Assembly (NCBI RefSeq): GCF_022808175.1
Contig: NZ_JALGBX010000020.1
Coordinates: 124,001-188,000, forward strand
Origin: Streptomyces sp. AP-93
GTDB taxonomy: Bacteria; Actinomycetota; Actinomycetes; Streptomycetales; Streptomycetaceae
Direction of reading: 5' to 3'
DNA: 64,000 nucleotides
The notes beneath the pieces are model-generated. The model was not told the DNA's origin. It made no database searches and worked only from the letters and a program-made list of their open reading frames with translations. The translations under genes and the position numbers were made by a program. Positions 33,649 through 42,740 of this stretch are shown here, one piece after another (positions within the stretch are counted from its first letter, which is position 1; the number at the start of each line of letters is the position of its first letter).

Positions 33649-36102
33649 ATGGAACGGCGGACGGCCAAGGCCGACCCGCAGGACGAGCTGGCCGCACGCC
33701 TGAGGCTGCTCCAGGAGTTGTCCGGGCTCGGGGTACGGGCCCTCGCGAGGGACGCGGGACTGAGCTCCTCCTCGCTCTCGCGCTACCTCAGCGGCCAGAC
33801 CGTGCCGCCCTGGTCCGCGGTGGTCGCCCTCTGCCAACTGGTCAAACGCGATCCGCGCCCGCTGCGCCCCCTCTGGGAGCTGGGGTCCGCCAACCCGCTG
33901 CCGGCGCCCCCGAAGGCCAGCCGCCAGGTCCAGCCGAGGCCCCGTAACGATCTGCCGCGCGACGCGGCCGACTTCACCGGACGCGAGGCCCAACTCGCCG
34001 CCGTGCTCGCCGCGGTGGACAGTCACCGGGGTGTCGCCGTCGACGGCATGGCGGGCGTGGGCAAGACCTGCCTGGCGGTGCACGCCGCGCACCGCCTCGC
34101 CGCCGACTACCCGGACGCCCAGCTCTACGTGGACCTGCACGGATTCACCGAGGGCCGGGACCCCCTCGATCCCGACTCCGCGCTGCGGATGCTGCTCGGG
34201 GCGCTCGACGTGCCGTCCGAGAGGGTCCCGCAGGAGGGCCTCGAACAGCTCGCGGCCTGCTGGCGCGCGGAACTGGCCGGCCGGCGGGCCGTCGTGGTCG
34301 TCGACAACGCGGCCGACGCGGACCAGGTCCGCCCGCTGCTGCCCGGCGCCGGCGACTCGGTCGTCCTGATCACGAGCCGCAACCGGCTGATGGGCCTGGA
34401 CGAGGTGCCCCCGGTGTCGCTGGACGTGCTCAGCCCGCGGGAGAGCGCGGAGCTGCTGGCCCGGGCCAGCGGCGACCCCGGCGGTCCCGGCGGCCGGCTT
34501 GCCCGCGAGCCGGAGTCGGCCGCCGAGGTGCTGCGGCTGTGCGGCCACCTGCCGCTGGCCCTGCGGCTGGCCGCGGCCCGGCTGCGGCACCGGCCGGGCT
34601 GGACGGTGGGCATCCTCGTGGAGCGGCTGACGGAGGGGGCCAGCGAGTTCGACACCGCCTTCGCCATGTCCGTACGGCAACTGGACCGGGGCCAGGCCCG
34701 GTTGTTCCGGATGCTGGGCATGCTGCCCGGCGGCTCCTTCGACGCGTACGCGGCCGCGGCGCTGGCGGACGTGACCCTGCACGGTGCCCGGGAGATGCTG
34801 GAGGACCTGGTCGACGCGCACCTGGTCCAGCAGCCGACGGCGGGCCGCTACCGGCTCCACGACCTGGTGCACCAGCACGCGCGCGGCGCCTGCGCGCAGC
34901 AGGACTCCGAGGCCGAGCGGGAGCGCGCACTGGGACGCTTCCTCGACTACTTCGTGCACGCGGCGGCCGCGGCCGACGCCGCGATGCCGGTGCTCTCGCC
35001 CGGACGGCCGCCCACCGCGGGCAGGCCTCCGGCGGCCCTGCCGCGGTTCGCCGACAAGAACGCGGCCTGCTCCTGGCTCGTCTCGGAGTACGAGACGATG
35101 ATCGCCGCCTTCGAGACGGCGGTCGCCGTCGGTGCGGACGCGCACGTGTGCGAGCTGCCGCGCTTCCTGCGCGCGTACTTCGCCCGGCGCTGCGGTACGA
35201 CCCACCTCAACCACCTCTTCGAGCGCTCGCTGGCCGCAGCCGAACGCCTGGGAGATCCGCTGCGCCTGGCCGAGGCCTACAGCGACCTGGGCTTCGCGCG
35301 CTACAACGCGGGCCGGATGGCCGAGGCCGCAGCCGCGTACGAGGCGGCCGGACTGCGGGTGACACAGACCGGGGACACCCGCTCGGAAGCCGAACTGGCC
35401 CTGCGCCGCGGCTACCTGAGCTGGGACCGGGCGAGCGCCGAGGAGCCGCTCGAACTGTTCCGGCTGGCCGGGAAGCTGTACGGGGAAGCCGGGCTCCCGG
35501 CGGGCGAGGCCCACGCGGCCGCTTCGGAGGCCTGGGCGCTGCTCCAGCTGGGAGACCGCGAGGAGGCGGCGCGGCGGGCCCGGGAGGTACTGGACGTCTC
35601 CCACCCGGACCCCGCGTGGCCGCCCACCCTGACGGCCCGCATCACCCTCGGCGTGGCCATCGCCGCGGAGGCGCCCGAGGAGGCGTCGGAGCACCTGCAC
35701 CGGGCGCTGGCACTGGCTCGCGAGGACGGGCACGTGAACAACGAGGCGTGGTCCCTCAACTGCCTGGGCGTCGGGCTGCGCCGGATGGGCCGGTACGAGG
35801 AGGCCCTGGCCAGCCACCGGGAGGCGTTCGCGCTGCTGGACGAGCTGTTCGAGGAGCACTGGAAGGTCCGCTTCCTGGGCGGCTACGCCGAGACCTGCCG
35901 GCTCGCGGGACTGCCCGAGGAGGCCCTGCGCCTGCACCGGCAGACGCTGGAGCTGGCCCCCGGGCTCGGCTACCGGCACGAGGAGGCGCTGGCCCACGAG
36001 GGCATCGCGGTCCTGCTCGAGGACACGGACCCGGCCGCGGCCGCCGAGCACCGCACGGCGGGCCGCTCCCTCCTGGAGGAGCTCGGCGCGGGGGCGCGCT
36101 GA
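33649..36102 (+). CDS. XRE HTH - NB-ARC - TPR regulator (AfsR-like STAND protein)
   Basis: An 817-residue signal-transducing ATPase. Residues ~10-65 form a helix-turn-helix (GVRALARDAGLSSSSLSRYL). An NB-ARC domain follows, with Walker A GMAGVGKT near 140, Walker B VVVVDNA and LITSRNRL. The C-terminal half has tetratricopeptide-like helical pairs (LAEAYSDLGFARYNAGRMAEA, shown in part as SDLGFARYNAGRM). Unlike AfsR or SARP proteins it has an XRE-type DNA-binding domain and no BTAD domain. I choose ATG 33649 rather than GTG 33643 because the GGGGGGAA site is then 9 nt away. It may regulate the divergent AhpD-like gene or the neighbouring NRPS cluster. Confidence 0.9.
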   Translation: MERRTAKADPQDELAARLRLLQELSGLGVRALARDAGLSSSSLSRYLSGQTVPPWSAVVALCQLVKRDPRPLRPLWELGSANPLPAPPKASRQVQPRPRNDLPRDAADFTGREAQLAAVLAAVDSHRGVAVDGMAGVGKTCLAVHAAHRLAADYPDAQLYVDLHGFTEGRDPLDPDSALRMLLGALDVPSERVPQEGLEQLAACWRAELAGRRAVVVVDNAADADQVRPLLPGAGDSVVLITSRNRLMGLDEVPPVSLDVLSPRESAELLARASGDPGGPGGRLAREPESAAEVLRLCGHLPLALRLAAARLRHRPGWTVGILVERLTEGASEFDTAFAMSVRQLDRGQARLFRMLGMLPGGSFDAYAAAALADVTLHGAREMLEDLVDAHLVQQPTAGRYRLHDLVHQHARGACAQQDSEAERERALGRFLDYFVHAAAAADAAMPVLSPGRPPTAGRPPAALPRFADKNAACSWLVSEYETMIAAFETAVAVGADAHVCELPRFLRAYFARRCGTTHLNHLFERSLAAAERLGDPLRLAEAYSDLGFARYNAGRMAEAAAAYEAAGLRVTQTGDTRSEAELALRRGYLSWDRASAEEPLELFRLAGKLYGEAGLPAGEAHAAASEAWALLQLGDREEAARRAREVLDVSHPDPAWPPTLTARITLGVAIAAEAPEEASEHLHRALALAREDGHVNNEAWSLNCLGVGLRRMGRYEEALASHREAFALLDELFEEHWKVRFLGGYAETCRLAGLPEEALRLHRQTLELAPGLGYRHEEALAHEGIAVLLEDTDPAAAAEHRTAGRSLLEELGAGAR

Positions 36103-36175
36103 GCGGATCGCCCTGAAGCTGTCGAGGGGCTCCGGCCGGGCCTGACCCCGTCGTTTCACGTCCGGCCCGAACACG

Positions 36176-36220
36176 GCTGCGCCCCACCCCCCCCCGTACG
36201 GCCGGGAGGCGGGGCGCAGC
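36176..36220. terminator. Hairpin terminator between convergent genes
   Basis: GCTGCGCCCC (36176-36185) pairs exactly with GGGGCGCAGC (36211-36220), and a small CCGTACGG palindrome lies in the loop. It sits between the regulator stop (36102) and the DUF4352-like stop (36235) and probably works in both directions. Confidence 0.65.
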
Positions 36221-36234
36221 AGCGGGCGGAGCGG

Positions 36235-36903
36235 TCAGGACACGCTGGCGCGGACGCTGTCCCCGATCAGCCCGTCGGTGTACGTCACCGTCTTCGCGGT
36301 GAAGACACCCTTGCCGGTGATCGTGCCGGTGATGTTCTCGCCCGGCGCCAGCTCGACGGTGTCCATCTGGTTCTCGTCGGCCGCGAGTTCGGCCACGTGC
36401 TTGGTGCCGTTGGTGTCGGTGATCGTGAAGTACAGCGGGTTCACGTTGATCGCCTTCGAGCTGTTGTTGGTGACCGTCACCGACACGCTCGTGTAGTCGC
36501 TGCCGTCCGCGAGGATGCTCTTCTTGAACTTCGTGTTCTTCGCGACCACGACGACCGCGGCCTTCTTCTCCGGCTTCGCCGACGGCGCGGCCTCCGGGGC
36601 CTTCGCCGGGGCGGACGACGCGGCCGGAGCCGGTGCCTGCGAGGCGGGTTCCTTCCCCGCCTTCGGGCTGCTCTCGCCGCCGAGCAGCGCCCCGACGATG
36701 CCGATGAGCACGAAGAGGCCGATGATGCCGAGGCACGAGAACCCGACGATCTTTCCGGTGCTGTTCTTCTTCGGCTGCTGGGGAGCGGGCGGGTGGCCCC
36801 AGCCGGGCTGCTGAGACGGTCCAGGCTGCGGGTACCCGTACCCGTACCCGGGCTGGGGCTGCGGGTCAGGTTGCTGACCGGGCGGCGGGAACTGGTTGGA
36901 CAT
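36235..36903 (-). CDS. Membrane-anchored DUF4352-like protein
   Basis: A 222-residue protein. A Pro/Gln/Gly/Tyr-rich cytoplasmic N terminus (about 1-45, with GYGYGYP) leads to one membrane segment (IVGFSCLGIIGLFVLIGIVGALL region, residues ~50-73) and then an Ala/Pro/Lys linker. The C-terminal immunoglobulin-like domain has SVSVTVTNNSSKAINVNP, PLYFTITDTNG and LAPGENITGTI, the pattern of DUF4352/telokin-like domains. The domain would lie outside the cell. Function is unknown; such proteins are common in actinobacteria and often sit near cell-envelope genes. Confidence 0.85.
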   Translation of the reverse strand: MSNQFPPPGQQPDPQPQPGYGYGYPQPGPSQQPGWGHPPAPQQPKKNSTGKIVGFSCLGIIGLFVLIGIVGALLGGESSPKAGKEPASQAPAPAASSAPAKAPEAAPSAKPEKKAAVVVVAKNTKFKKSILADGSDYTSVSVTVTNNSSKAINVNPLYFTITDTNGTKHVAELAADENQMDTVELAPGENITGTITGKGVFTAKTVTYTDGLIGDSVRASVS

Positions 36904-37027
36904 GCGGGACCCCCACGGGACTTGTGCGAATCAGGTCACCGTATGGGCACATGGGTGCGCATGGGGTGCGGTGTCCGAACTGTGATACTCGCATCTTCAA
37001 CTACCGGCCCCTGCCCGGCCGGCGTTC

Positions 37028-37336
37028 GTGGCTCCTGCCGGATTCACCTGGCCCCTGTGCGTGTCGGTGTTCGTGTGTCAGAACGACCCCGGCGCATGTG
37101 AGTTCTGGGACCCGGCGTCCGGGGCGAGTCGGGTCTACGTCTTTCCCAGGGAGGAGCTCCAGCCGGTGGCCGTGCCCGAGACGGGACTGGCCTGCCCCTC
37201 TTGCGCCGGCACGACGGAATTCGCGGCACATCTGGAGGAAGGGATCTCCGCGCGGACCGCGATGAACCTCGGCGGGCAGCTGGGCTACGTCTTCGTCTGC
37301 CGCGCTTGCCGCGAAGGCGTCTTCCTCACGGACTGA
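37028..37336 (+). CDS. C-terminal part of a Cys-rich (two CxxC) protein, probably truncated
   Basis: The 102-residue frame from GTG 37028 contains VCQNDPGACEFWDP, CPSCAG, HLEEG, TAMNLGG and CRACREG. This resembles the C-terminal region of a zinc-ribbon-like streptomycete protein whose relatives carry more sequence ahead of, and between, these motifs. No ribosome site precedes the GTG, and the upstream 120 bp hold no in-frame extension. The gene is probably N-terminally truncated or the true start is elsewhere. The stop and downstream motifs are intact, so a short functional protein remains possible. Confidence 0.45.
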   Translation: MAPAGFTWPLCVSVFVCQNDPGACEFWDPASGASRVYVFPREELQPVAVPETGLACPSCAGTTEFAAHLEEGISARTAMNLGGQLGYVFVCRACREGVFLTD

Positions 37337-37581
37337 GCACACCGCACCGCACCGCAGCCGGGCGCTCCGCTACGGGGTCTGCGGCGGGTGACCGCGCGGT
37401 CCTGAGGTGGACCGGTTCCGGTCCTCACCGGCCGTTGCCGACCCGTTCCTCCCGGTGTCTCCCCGTGCCTCCCGGTGCCGCCGCCCGCCCGGTGGCGCGT
37501 TCACCCGCGGTCCACCCGGGGGCCGGGCGCCCGCCGGGTCCGGCGGTGGGGATTGTCAGCCGGGCGTGATGTGATGGAGGC

Positions 37582-38406
37582 ATGATCGATGAATTCCTCG
37601 CCCGGAACCTGTCCGACGTCGACGAAGCCGTTCGCAAGGCGGCGGCGATCGAGATCATGCCGAGATTCCGCCAGCTCGCCGACCACGAGGTGGACCAGAA
37701 GAGCGGCCCGCACGACCTGGTGACCGACGCCGACCGCATGGCCGAGGAGTACCTCACGGCCGCCCTGACCCGGCTGCTGCCGGGATCGGCGGTGGTGGGC
37801 GAGGAAGCGGTGCACGCCGACCCCGGGGTGTACGGGGCGCTGCGCGCCGACGCCCCGGTGTGGATCGTGGACCCCGTCGACGGGACCCGGCAGTTCGTGC
37901 ACGGGGACGCGGCGTTCTGCACCCTGGTCGCCCTCACGCACCGCGGGGAGCTCCTCGCCTCCTGGACCTTCGCCCCGGCGCTGGAGGAGATGGCCACCGC
38001 CGTGCGCGGGCAGGGCGCGTACGTCAACGGCGAGCGGATCCTGAGCGGCTCGCCGCAGCCCGGCGCCGAGCTGCGGGTCGCGACCGCGCACCCGCTCTAC
38101 ACCACCGAGGAGGAGCGCCGGATCCTGGCGCGCCTCGACGTCCCCGGCGTGGCCTCCCGCGCGTGCGGTTCGGCGGGCCTGGAATACCTGAAGGTGGCCC
38201 GGGGAGAGATGGACGGGCTGGCCTTCAACTGGCCCTCGGCCTGGGACCACGCGGCCGGGCTGCTCCTGGTCGCCGAGGCCGGCGGCTCCCAGAGCACCGT
38301 CGACGGGGTCCCCTTCCGGGTGGACCGGGACAACGCGCTGCCGTTCGCGGTCGGCCGGGACGAGGCCACGGCCGTACGGATCCGGGAGCTGCTGCGGGGC
38401 GAGTGA
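37582..38406 (+). CDS. Inositol-monophosphatase-family phosphatase
   Basis: A 274-residue Mg-dependent, Li-sensitive phosphatase of the IMPase/FBPase fold. The metal-binding residues are visible in VVGEEA (Glu), WIVDPVDGTRQF (Asp-x-x-Asp-Gly-Thr) and PSAWDHAAG (Asp). Substrates in this family include myo-inositol phosphate (a precursor of mycothiol and phosphatidylinositol), histidinol phosphate and nucleoside phosphates. GTRQF in place of the common GTxNF points to the histidinol-phosphatase-like or generic branch, so I do not assign a substrate. GGAGG precedes ATG 37582. Confidence 0.92.
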   Translation: MIDEFLARNLSDVDEAVRKAAAIEIMPRFRQLADHEVDQKSGPHDLVTDADRMAEEYLTAALTRLLPGSAVVGEEAVHADPGVYGALRADAPVWIVDPVDGTRQFVHGDAAFCTLVALTHRGELLASWTFAPALEEMATAVRGQGAYVNGERILSGSPQPGAELRVATAHPLYTTEEERRILARLDVPGVASRACGSAGLEYLKVARGEMDGLAFNWPSAWDHAAGLLLVAEAGGSQSTVDGVPFRVDRDNALPFAVGRDEATAVRIRELLRGE

Positions 38407-38563
38407 GACGGCGGCCGGGCCCGCGCCCGGCACCACGGCCCCGGCCCACGGCCGAGCCCGACGCTCATCCCGGAGCGAACGGAGTCGGCGCGGATCGCGG
38501 AGCCGCCTATGGACAGGCGCAATACCCTGGGTGCGGTGACGCCGCCGGACGAAGGAGTCGCAA

Positions 38564-39985
38564 GTGCCGTCGATCCTCGATGCGGTCGTGGTGGGGGCCG
38601 GGCCCAACGGGCTCACGGCCGCCGTTGAACTGGCCCGGCGCGGCTTCTCGGTGGCCGTCTTCGAAGCCGCGGACACCGTCGGCGGCGGGGCCCGGACCGA
38701 GGAGCTCACCCTCCCCGGCTTCCGGCACGACCCCTGCTCGGCGGTGCACCCGCTCGGCGCCGGTTCCCCCGTCTTCTCCACCATGCCGCTGAAGCGGTAC
38801 GGGCTGGAGTGGCTGCACGCCCCGCTGCCCATGGCGCACCCCTTCGACGACGGCACGGCGGCCGTGCTCTCCCGCTCCGTCGCGGAGACGGCAGCGTCCT
38901 TCGGCCCCCGCGACGCGGGCACGTACCGGCGGCTGGTGTGGCCGTTCCTCGGCAAGTGGGACACCCTCGCCCGGGACTTCATGTCGCTGCCGGACACCGC
39001 GCTGCCCCGTGACCCGCTCACCCTCGCCCGCTTCGGGCTGGCCGGGCTGCCGCCCTCCACCTGGCTGCTGAGCCGCTTCCGCGACGACCGCGCCCGCGCC
39101 CTGTTCGCCGGGCTCGTCGCGCACGTCATCGCCCCGCTCGGCGGGATCGGGACCAGCGCCGTCGGCCTGGTCTTCGCCCTCGCCGCGCACGCGAACGGCT
39201 GGCCGATGCCGCGCGGCGGCTCGCAGTCGATCTCCGACGCCCTCGCCGGGTACCTGCGCGACCTCGGCGGGACCGTCCACACCGGGTTCGAGGTCAAGCG
39301 GCTCGACGACCTGCCGCCGGCCCGGGCGTACGTCTTCGACACCTCCCCGACGGCGCTGGCCCGCATCGCCCGCCTGGGCCGGGTCTACGACGGCTACCGC
39401 TACGGCGCCTCCGTGTTCAAGCTGGACTACGCCCTGGACGGCCCCGTCCCCTGGACCGCCGAGGAGCCGCGCCGGGCCGGCACCGTACAGATCGGTCCGC
39501 GCACCCGCGACATCGACGCGGCCCTGCAACTGGCCTCCGGCGGGCGCGTCCCGCGCACCCCCTTCCTCATCGCCGCCCAGCCCAGCCTGGTCGACCCCGG
39601 CCGGGCACCCGAGGGCAAGCACACCTTCTGGGTGTACGGGCACGTCCCGGCGGGCTGGGACGGCGACCTCACCGAAGCCGTCGAGCGCCAACTGGAGCGC
39701 TTCGCGCCGGGGTTCCGCGACCTGGTGCTCGCCCGCGCCACGGCGGGCCCGCCGCAGCTCGCCGCCCGCAACCCCAACTACGTCGGCGGCGACATCGCCT
39801 GCGGAGCCGCCTCCGGGCTCCAGCTCCTGCTGCGCCCCAAGCTCACCCTGTCCCCGTACAACACGGCCCACCCGGCCGTGTTCCTGTGCTCCTCGGCCAC
39901 CCCGCCCGGCCCCGGCGTGCACGGCATGTCGGGCCACAACGCGGCCAAGGCCGTCTGGCGCCACCTGCGCCGCAAGGGCGCCTGA
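38564..39985 (+). CDS. Phytoene-desaturase-like FAD oxidoreductase
   Basis: A 473-residue flavoprotein of the amine-oxidase/carotenoid-desaturase superfamily. The N-terminal dinucleotide fold reads VVVGAGPNGLTAAVELARRG, followed by the GG doublet VGGGARTEE. The C-terminal FAD motif is GPGVHGMSGHNAAKAV. The start is GTG 38564 after GAAGGAG. No carotenoid synthesis genes are nearby; solitary homologues of this type (FAD-dependent NAD(P)/FAD-binding) are widespread in actinobacteria with unknown substrate. It is convergent with the FUSC gene, 22 bp apart. Confidence 0.9.
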   Translation: MPSILDAVVVGAGPNGLTAAVELARRGFSVAVFEAADTVGGGARTEELTLPGFRHDPCSAVHPLGAGSPVFSTMPLKRYGLEWLHAPLPMAHPFDDGTAAVLSRSVAETAASFGPRDAGTYRRLVWPFLGKWDTLARDFMSLPDTALPRDPLTLARFGLAGLPPSTWLLSRFRDDRARALFAGLVAHVIAPLGGIGTSAVGLVFALAAHANGWPMPRGGSQSISDALAGYLRDLGGTVHTGFEVKRLDDLPPARAYVFDTSPTALARIARLGRVYDGYRYGASVFKLDYALDGPVPWTAEEPRRAGTVQIGPRTRDIDAALQLASGGRVPRTPFLIAAQPSLVDPGRAPEGKHTFWVYGHVPAGWDGDLTEAVERQLERFAPGFRDLVLARATAGPPQLAARNPNYVGGDIACGAASGLQLLLRPKLTLSPYNTAHPAVFLCSSATPPGPGVHGMSGHNAAKAVWRHLRRKGA

Positions 39986-40007
39986 GGGGGCACACACGCC
40001 TGGAGGA

Positions 40008-41171
40008 CTACCCGAAAGCGGCCTTGTGGGGGCCGATCGAGGGGTCGAGTTCGTGGAGCATCTTCCGGGCGTCCTCCAGGATCCCGGCGGTGCACAGGAC
40101 CCGCCAGTCCGCGTAGCCGGGGGACTGCGCCAGCGCGGTCCGCAGGAAGCAGGTCTCGGCCTCGCCGAGCAGCTCCGCCAGGCGGGCCCGCACCTCGGGC
40201 GACGGGGCATCCTCCCGCACATGTACGCCGGCCAGGTCGCCCAGCATCGCGGCGAGCGCGGCCAGTACCGCGTCCAGCCCGGCGGGGAAGTCCGCCTGAC
40301 GGGGCAGCAGGTGCTCGTCGTGCTGCGCCCAGTGCAGGGCGGGCGGGCGGCCTTCGCGGAAGGTCAGGTTGTACAGGCCGCGGGTGATCCCCCGGACCTG
40401 GTGGCCGACGTGGTCGAGGCAGTGGGTGGCTTCGGCGAGCCGGTCCAGGCGGGGCCGCGCGAGCCGTCCGCGCGGCCGCCAGCGGATCGCGTCCTCCGCC
40501 TCGCGGACGGCCTGGCGCACCGTGTCGAGCTCCTTGGACAGGGAGCGGGCACGCCGGACCCAGTCCCCGGTGCGCGCGGACCAGTCGTCCTCGGCCAGGC
40601 CCCGGGCGATCTCGGCGAGCAGGGCGGCCATCTGCCGGTTCAGGCGGGCCAGTTCCTCACCGGCGCGGCGGGTGAACCCGGGGGCGGGCAGCGCGATGCC
40701 CACGCACGTGCCGACGAGCACGCCGACGACGTTGTCCTCCAGCCGGGCGGCCCCGTACCCGAAGGTGGTGGCGGCGCCCATCACGAGCACGGCGGTGAGC
40801 GCGATCTGGTGCATTTGCGAACCGAGGTTCATCACGCGTCCCGCGTACATGCCGGCCAGGACCACCAGGACGACGCTCACCGTGTTCGTGCCGATCGACG
40901 CGGTGGCCGCCACGCCGAGCAGGAAGCCGAACAGGATGCCGGCCGCCCGCTGCAGGCTCTTGCGCGCGGTGGCGAAGGGCGTGGTCTGTGCGGCGAGGAT
41001 GGCGCCGACGGGGGCGAGCGAGGCGGACTCGGAGTGCAGCAGCACGGAGGCGATCCACCAGGCGAGTCCCGCCGAGACCGCGGCGCGCAGGACCATGCTT
41101 CCGTCGCCGAAGCCGGCGGTCATCCGGGACCGCAGGCCCGCTGGTGCCACGGTGCTGCCCGATACCTTCAC
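40008..41171 (-). CDS. FUSC/aromatic-acid-exporter-type membrane protein
   Basis: A 387-residue integral membrane protein with an N-terminal block of about six membrane segments (residues ~25-165, including LAPVGAILAAQTTPFATARKSLQRAAG, cited as TTPFATARKS) and a cytoplasmic helical C-terminal half. The block matches the FUSC/ArAE half-domain seen in aromatic-acid and fusaric-acid exporters. Length fits a half-size family member, which would need to dimerise. GTG 41171 is the likely start. It may export aromatic or other organic acids; the substrate is unknown. Confidence 0.85.
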   Translation of the reverse strand: MKVSGSTVAPAGLRSRMTAGFGDGSMVLRAAVSAGLAWWIASVLLHSESASLAPVGAILAAQTTPFATARKSLQRAAGILFGFLLGVAATASIGTNTVSVVLVVLAGMYAGRVMNLGSQMHQIALTAVLVMGAATTFGYGAARLEDNVVGVLVGTCVGIALPAPGFTRRAGEELARLNRQMAALLAEIARGLAEDDWSARTGDWVRRARSLSKELDTVRQAVREAEDAIRWRPRGRLARPRLDRLAEATHCLDHVGHQVRGITRGLYNLTFREGRPPALHWAQHDEHLLPRQADFPAGLDAVLAALAAMLGDLAGVHVREDAPSPEVRARLAELLGEAETCFLRTALAQSPGYADWRVLCTAGILEDARKMLHELDPSIGPHKAAFG

Positions 41172-41232
41172 TTTGGGGACCTTACGTCACGAGATCTGGA
41201 GCCGGGCTCAGGCGGTTGCGGTGGCACGGGGC

Positions 41233-42423
41233 TCAGGCGGCTGCGGCGGCAGTGGCGGTGGCGGTGGTGGCGGCAGGGGTCGTGGCAGAGGTCGTGCCCG
41301 TCTCCGGCGCGACGCTCCGCGCGGTGACGGCCGTACGGCGGGACCGGGCCCAGAAGGCGAGGGTCGCGCAGACCAGCAGGGCGGCCGTGGTGTCCTGGCC
41401 CCAGGCGCCCTGCTCCGTGAGCAGCACGGCGAGGGCGGCGACGAGTCCCGCGGCGGGCAGCGTGAGCACCCAGGACACGAGCATGGCCCGCACGGTCGTC
41501 CGGCTCAGGACCCCGCCGGGGGTGGCGAGCCCGGCCCCGGCGACACTGCCGGTGACGGCGTGCGTGGTCGACACCGCGAAGCCCAGGTGCGAGGAGGCCA
41601 GCAGTACGGCCGCCGCGCTCGTCTGGGCCACGCAGCCCTGCCGCGGGCCGAGCCGGGTCAGGCCCGTGCCGAGGGTGCGGATGATGCGCCAGCCGCCCGT
41701 GTAGGTGCCCAGGGCCATCGTGAGCCCCGCGGCCACGATGACCCACAGCGGGGGCGCGGACCCGGCCGGCATGGAGCCCGCCGTGACCAGCGTCAGCGTG
41801 ATCACGCCCATGGTCTTCTGCCCGTCGCCGGTGCCGTGCGCCAGGGAGACGAGGGCGGCCGCGAGCACCTGCCCGGCGCGCGCCCCGCGCCCGGCTCCGG
41901 TCCCGCGCCCCGCTGCGCCCTCACCACGCTCCGGACCGCGCAGCCGGCCCGCCGCCCGCGTGGCCGCGTACGCCACGAGTCCGCCGATCAGCGGAGACAG
42001 GGCGGCGGGGACGAGGATCTTGCCGACCACGGCCGTCCCGTTGACCCCCTGGAGGCCCACGGAGGCGACCGTGGCGCCGATCAGCCCGCCCGCGAGGGCG
42101 TGCGAGGAACTACTGGGAATTCCGAGCAGCCAGGTCGCCAGATTCCACAGGACGGCCCCCGCCAGGGCGGCGAGGATGACCGGCGGACGTATTCCGGCGT
42201 GCTCGTCGATGATGCCTCCGGAGATCGTCTTGGCGACCGCCACCGAAACGAACGCGCCGGCGAGATTGCACACCGCGGACATGGCCACGGCGACCTTGGG
42301 CCGCAATGCTCCGGTGGCGATGGCCGTGGCCACCGCGTTCGCCGTGTCGTGGAATCCGTTGGTGAAGTCGAAGAGCAGGGCCACAGCGATGGTGACCGCG
42401 ATGAGCGTCGTGGAGGAGTCCAT
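41233..42423 (-). CDS. Inorganic phosphate transporter, PiT family
   Basis: This 396-residue membrane protein has the PiT duplicated signature: DFTNGFHDTANAVATAIATGAL near the N terminus (core GFHDTANAV) and its second copy near VSLAHGTGDGQKTMG. SSSSHALAGGLIGA is the associated family motif. It should import phosphate with a cation at low affinity. I start it at ATG 42423 (MDSSTTL); an in-frame upstream extension adds a hydrophilic stretch with no ribosome site. A poly Ala/Thr C terminus is a local low-complexity feature. No PhoU-like partner gene is adjacent, although PiT genes often have one. Confidence 0.93.
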   Translation of the reverse strand: MDSSTTLIAVTIAVALLFDFTNGFHDTANAVATAIATGALRPKVAVAMSAVCNLAGAFVSVAVAKTISGGIIDEHAGIRPPVILAALAGAVLWNLATWLLGIPSSSSHALAGGLIGATVASVGLQGVNGTAVVGKILVPAALSPLIGGLVAYAATRAAGRLRGPERGEGAAGRGTGAGRGARAGQVLAAALVSLAHGTGDGQKTMGVITLTLVTAGSMPAGSAPPLWVIVAAGLTMALGTYTGGWRIIRTLGTGLTRLGPRQGCVAQTSAAAVLLASSHLGFAVSTTHAVTGSVAGAGLATPGGVLSRTTVRAMLVSWVLTLPAAGLVAALAVLLTEQGAWGQDTTAALLVCATLAFWARSRRTAVTARSVAPETGTTSATTPAATTATATAAAAA

Positions 42424-42740
42424 GAGGGCGTGTCTCTGCGCGTCTCTGCGAGTGGAGTGGGACGTCAGAACCATAGGCGCGCCGGACCGGACGAATCGGC
42501 CTCCCCGGTGAACGGAAAACGAATAAGGCGGCGTTAAGTATAGGGGCGTAAAAATGCCGGGAAAATCCGTAAAAAATTCCGTCGCGAATTCTGGCGCCGG
42601 CCGTGGTGGAAGCGGTGTCCGGGCCTTATGGCCCCCGCGGGGCGGGCCTTTCCGCCTTTTCTTCGACGACAGATGGATCGGCGTCCGATGTAATCTTTGT
42701 GTGTGGGGGATTCGGTACGGCCGGTACGAAAGGAGCCCCC
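42424..42740. other. 317-bp non-coding spacer between pit and the DHA2 exporter
   Basis: This divergent spacer is distinctly AT-rich around 42510-42590, with A-runs (GTAAAAAATTCC), and must hold promoters for both genes. A TAATCT hexamer (42691-42696) and an AAAGGAG ribosome site close to ATG 42741 mark the rightward promoter side. No credible reading frame or strong dyad is seen. A Pho-box could be expected before a PiT gene, but I could not identify one by eye. Confidence 0.5.

Noticed and set aside
36924..37110. A zinc-ribbon start (VRCPNCDTRIFNY) in another frame ahead of the two-CxxC protein.
   Set aside because: It overlaps the promoter side of the DUF4352-like gene and degenerates at once; the CxxC match is probably chance.
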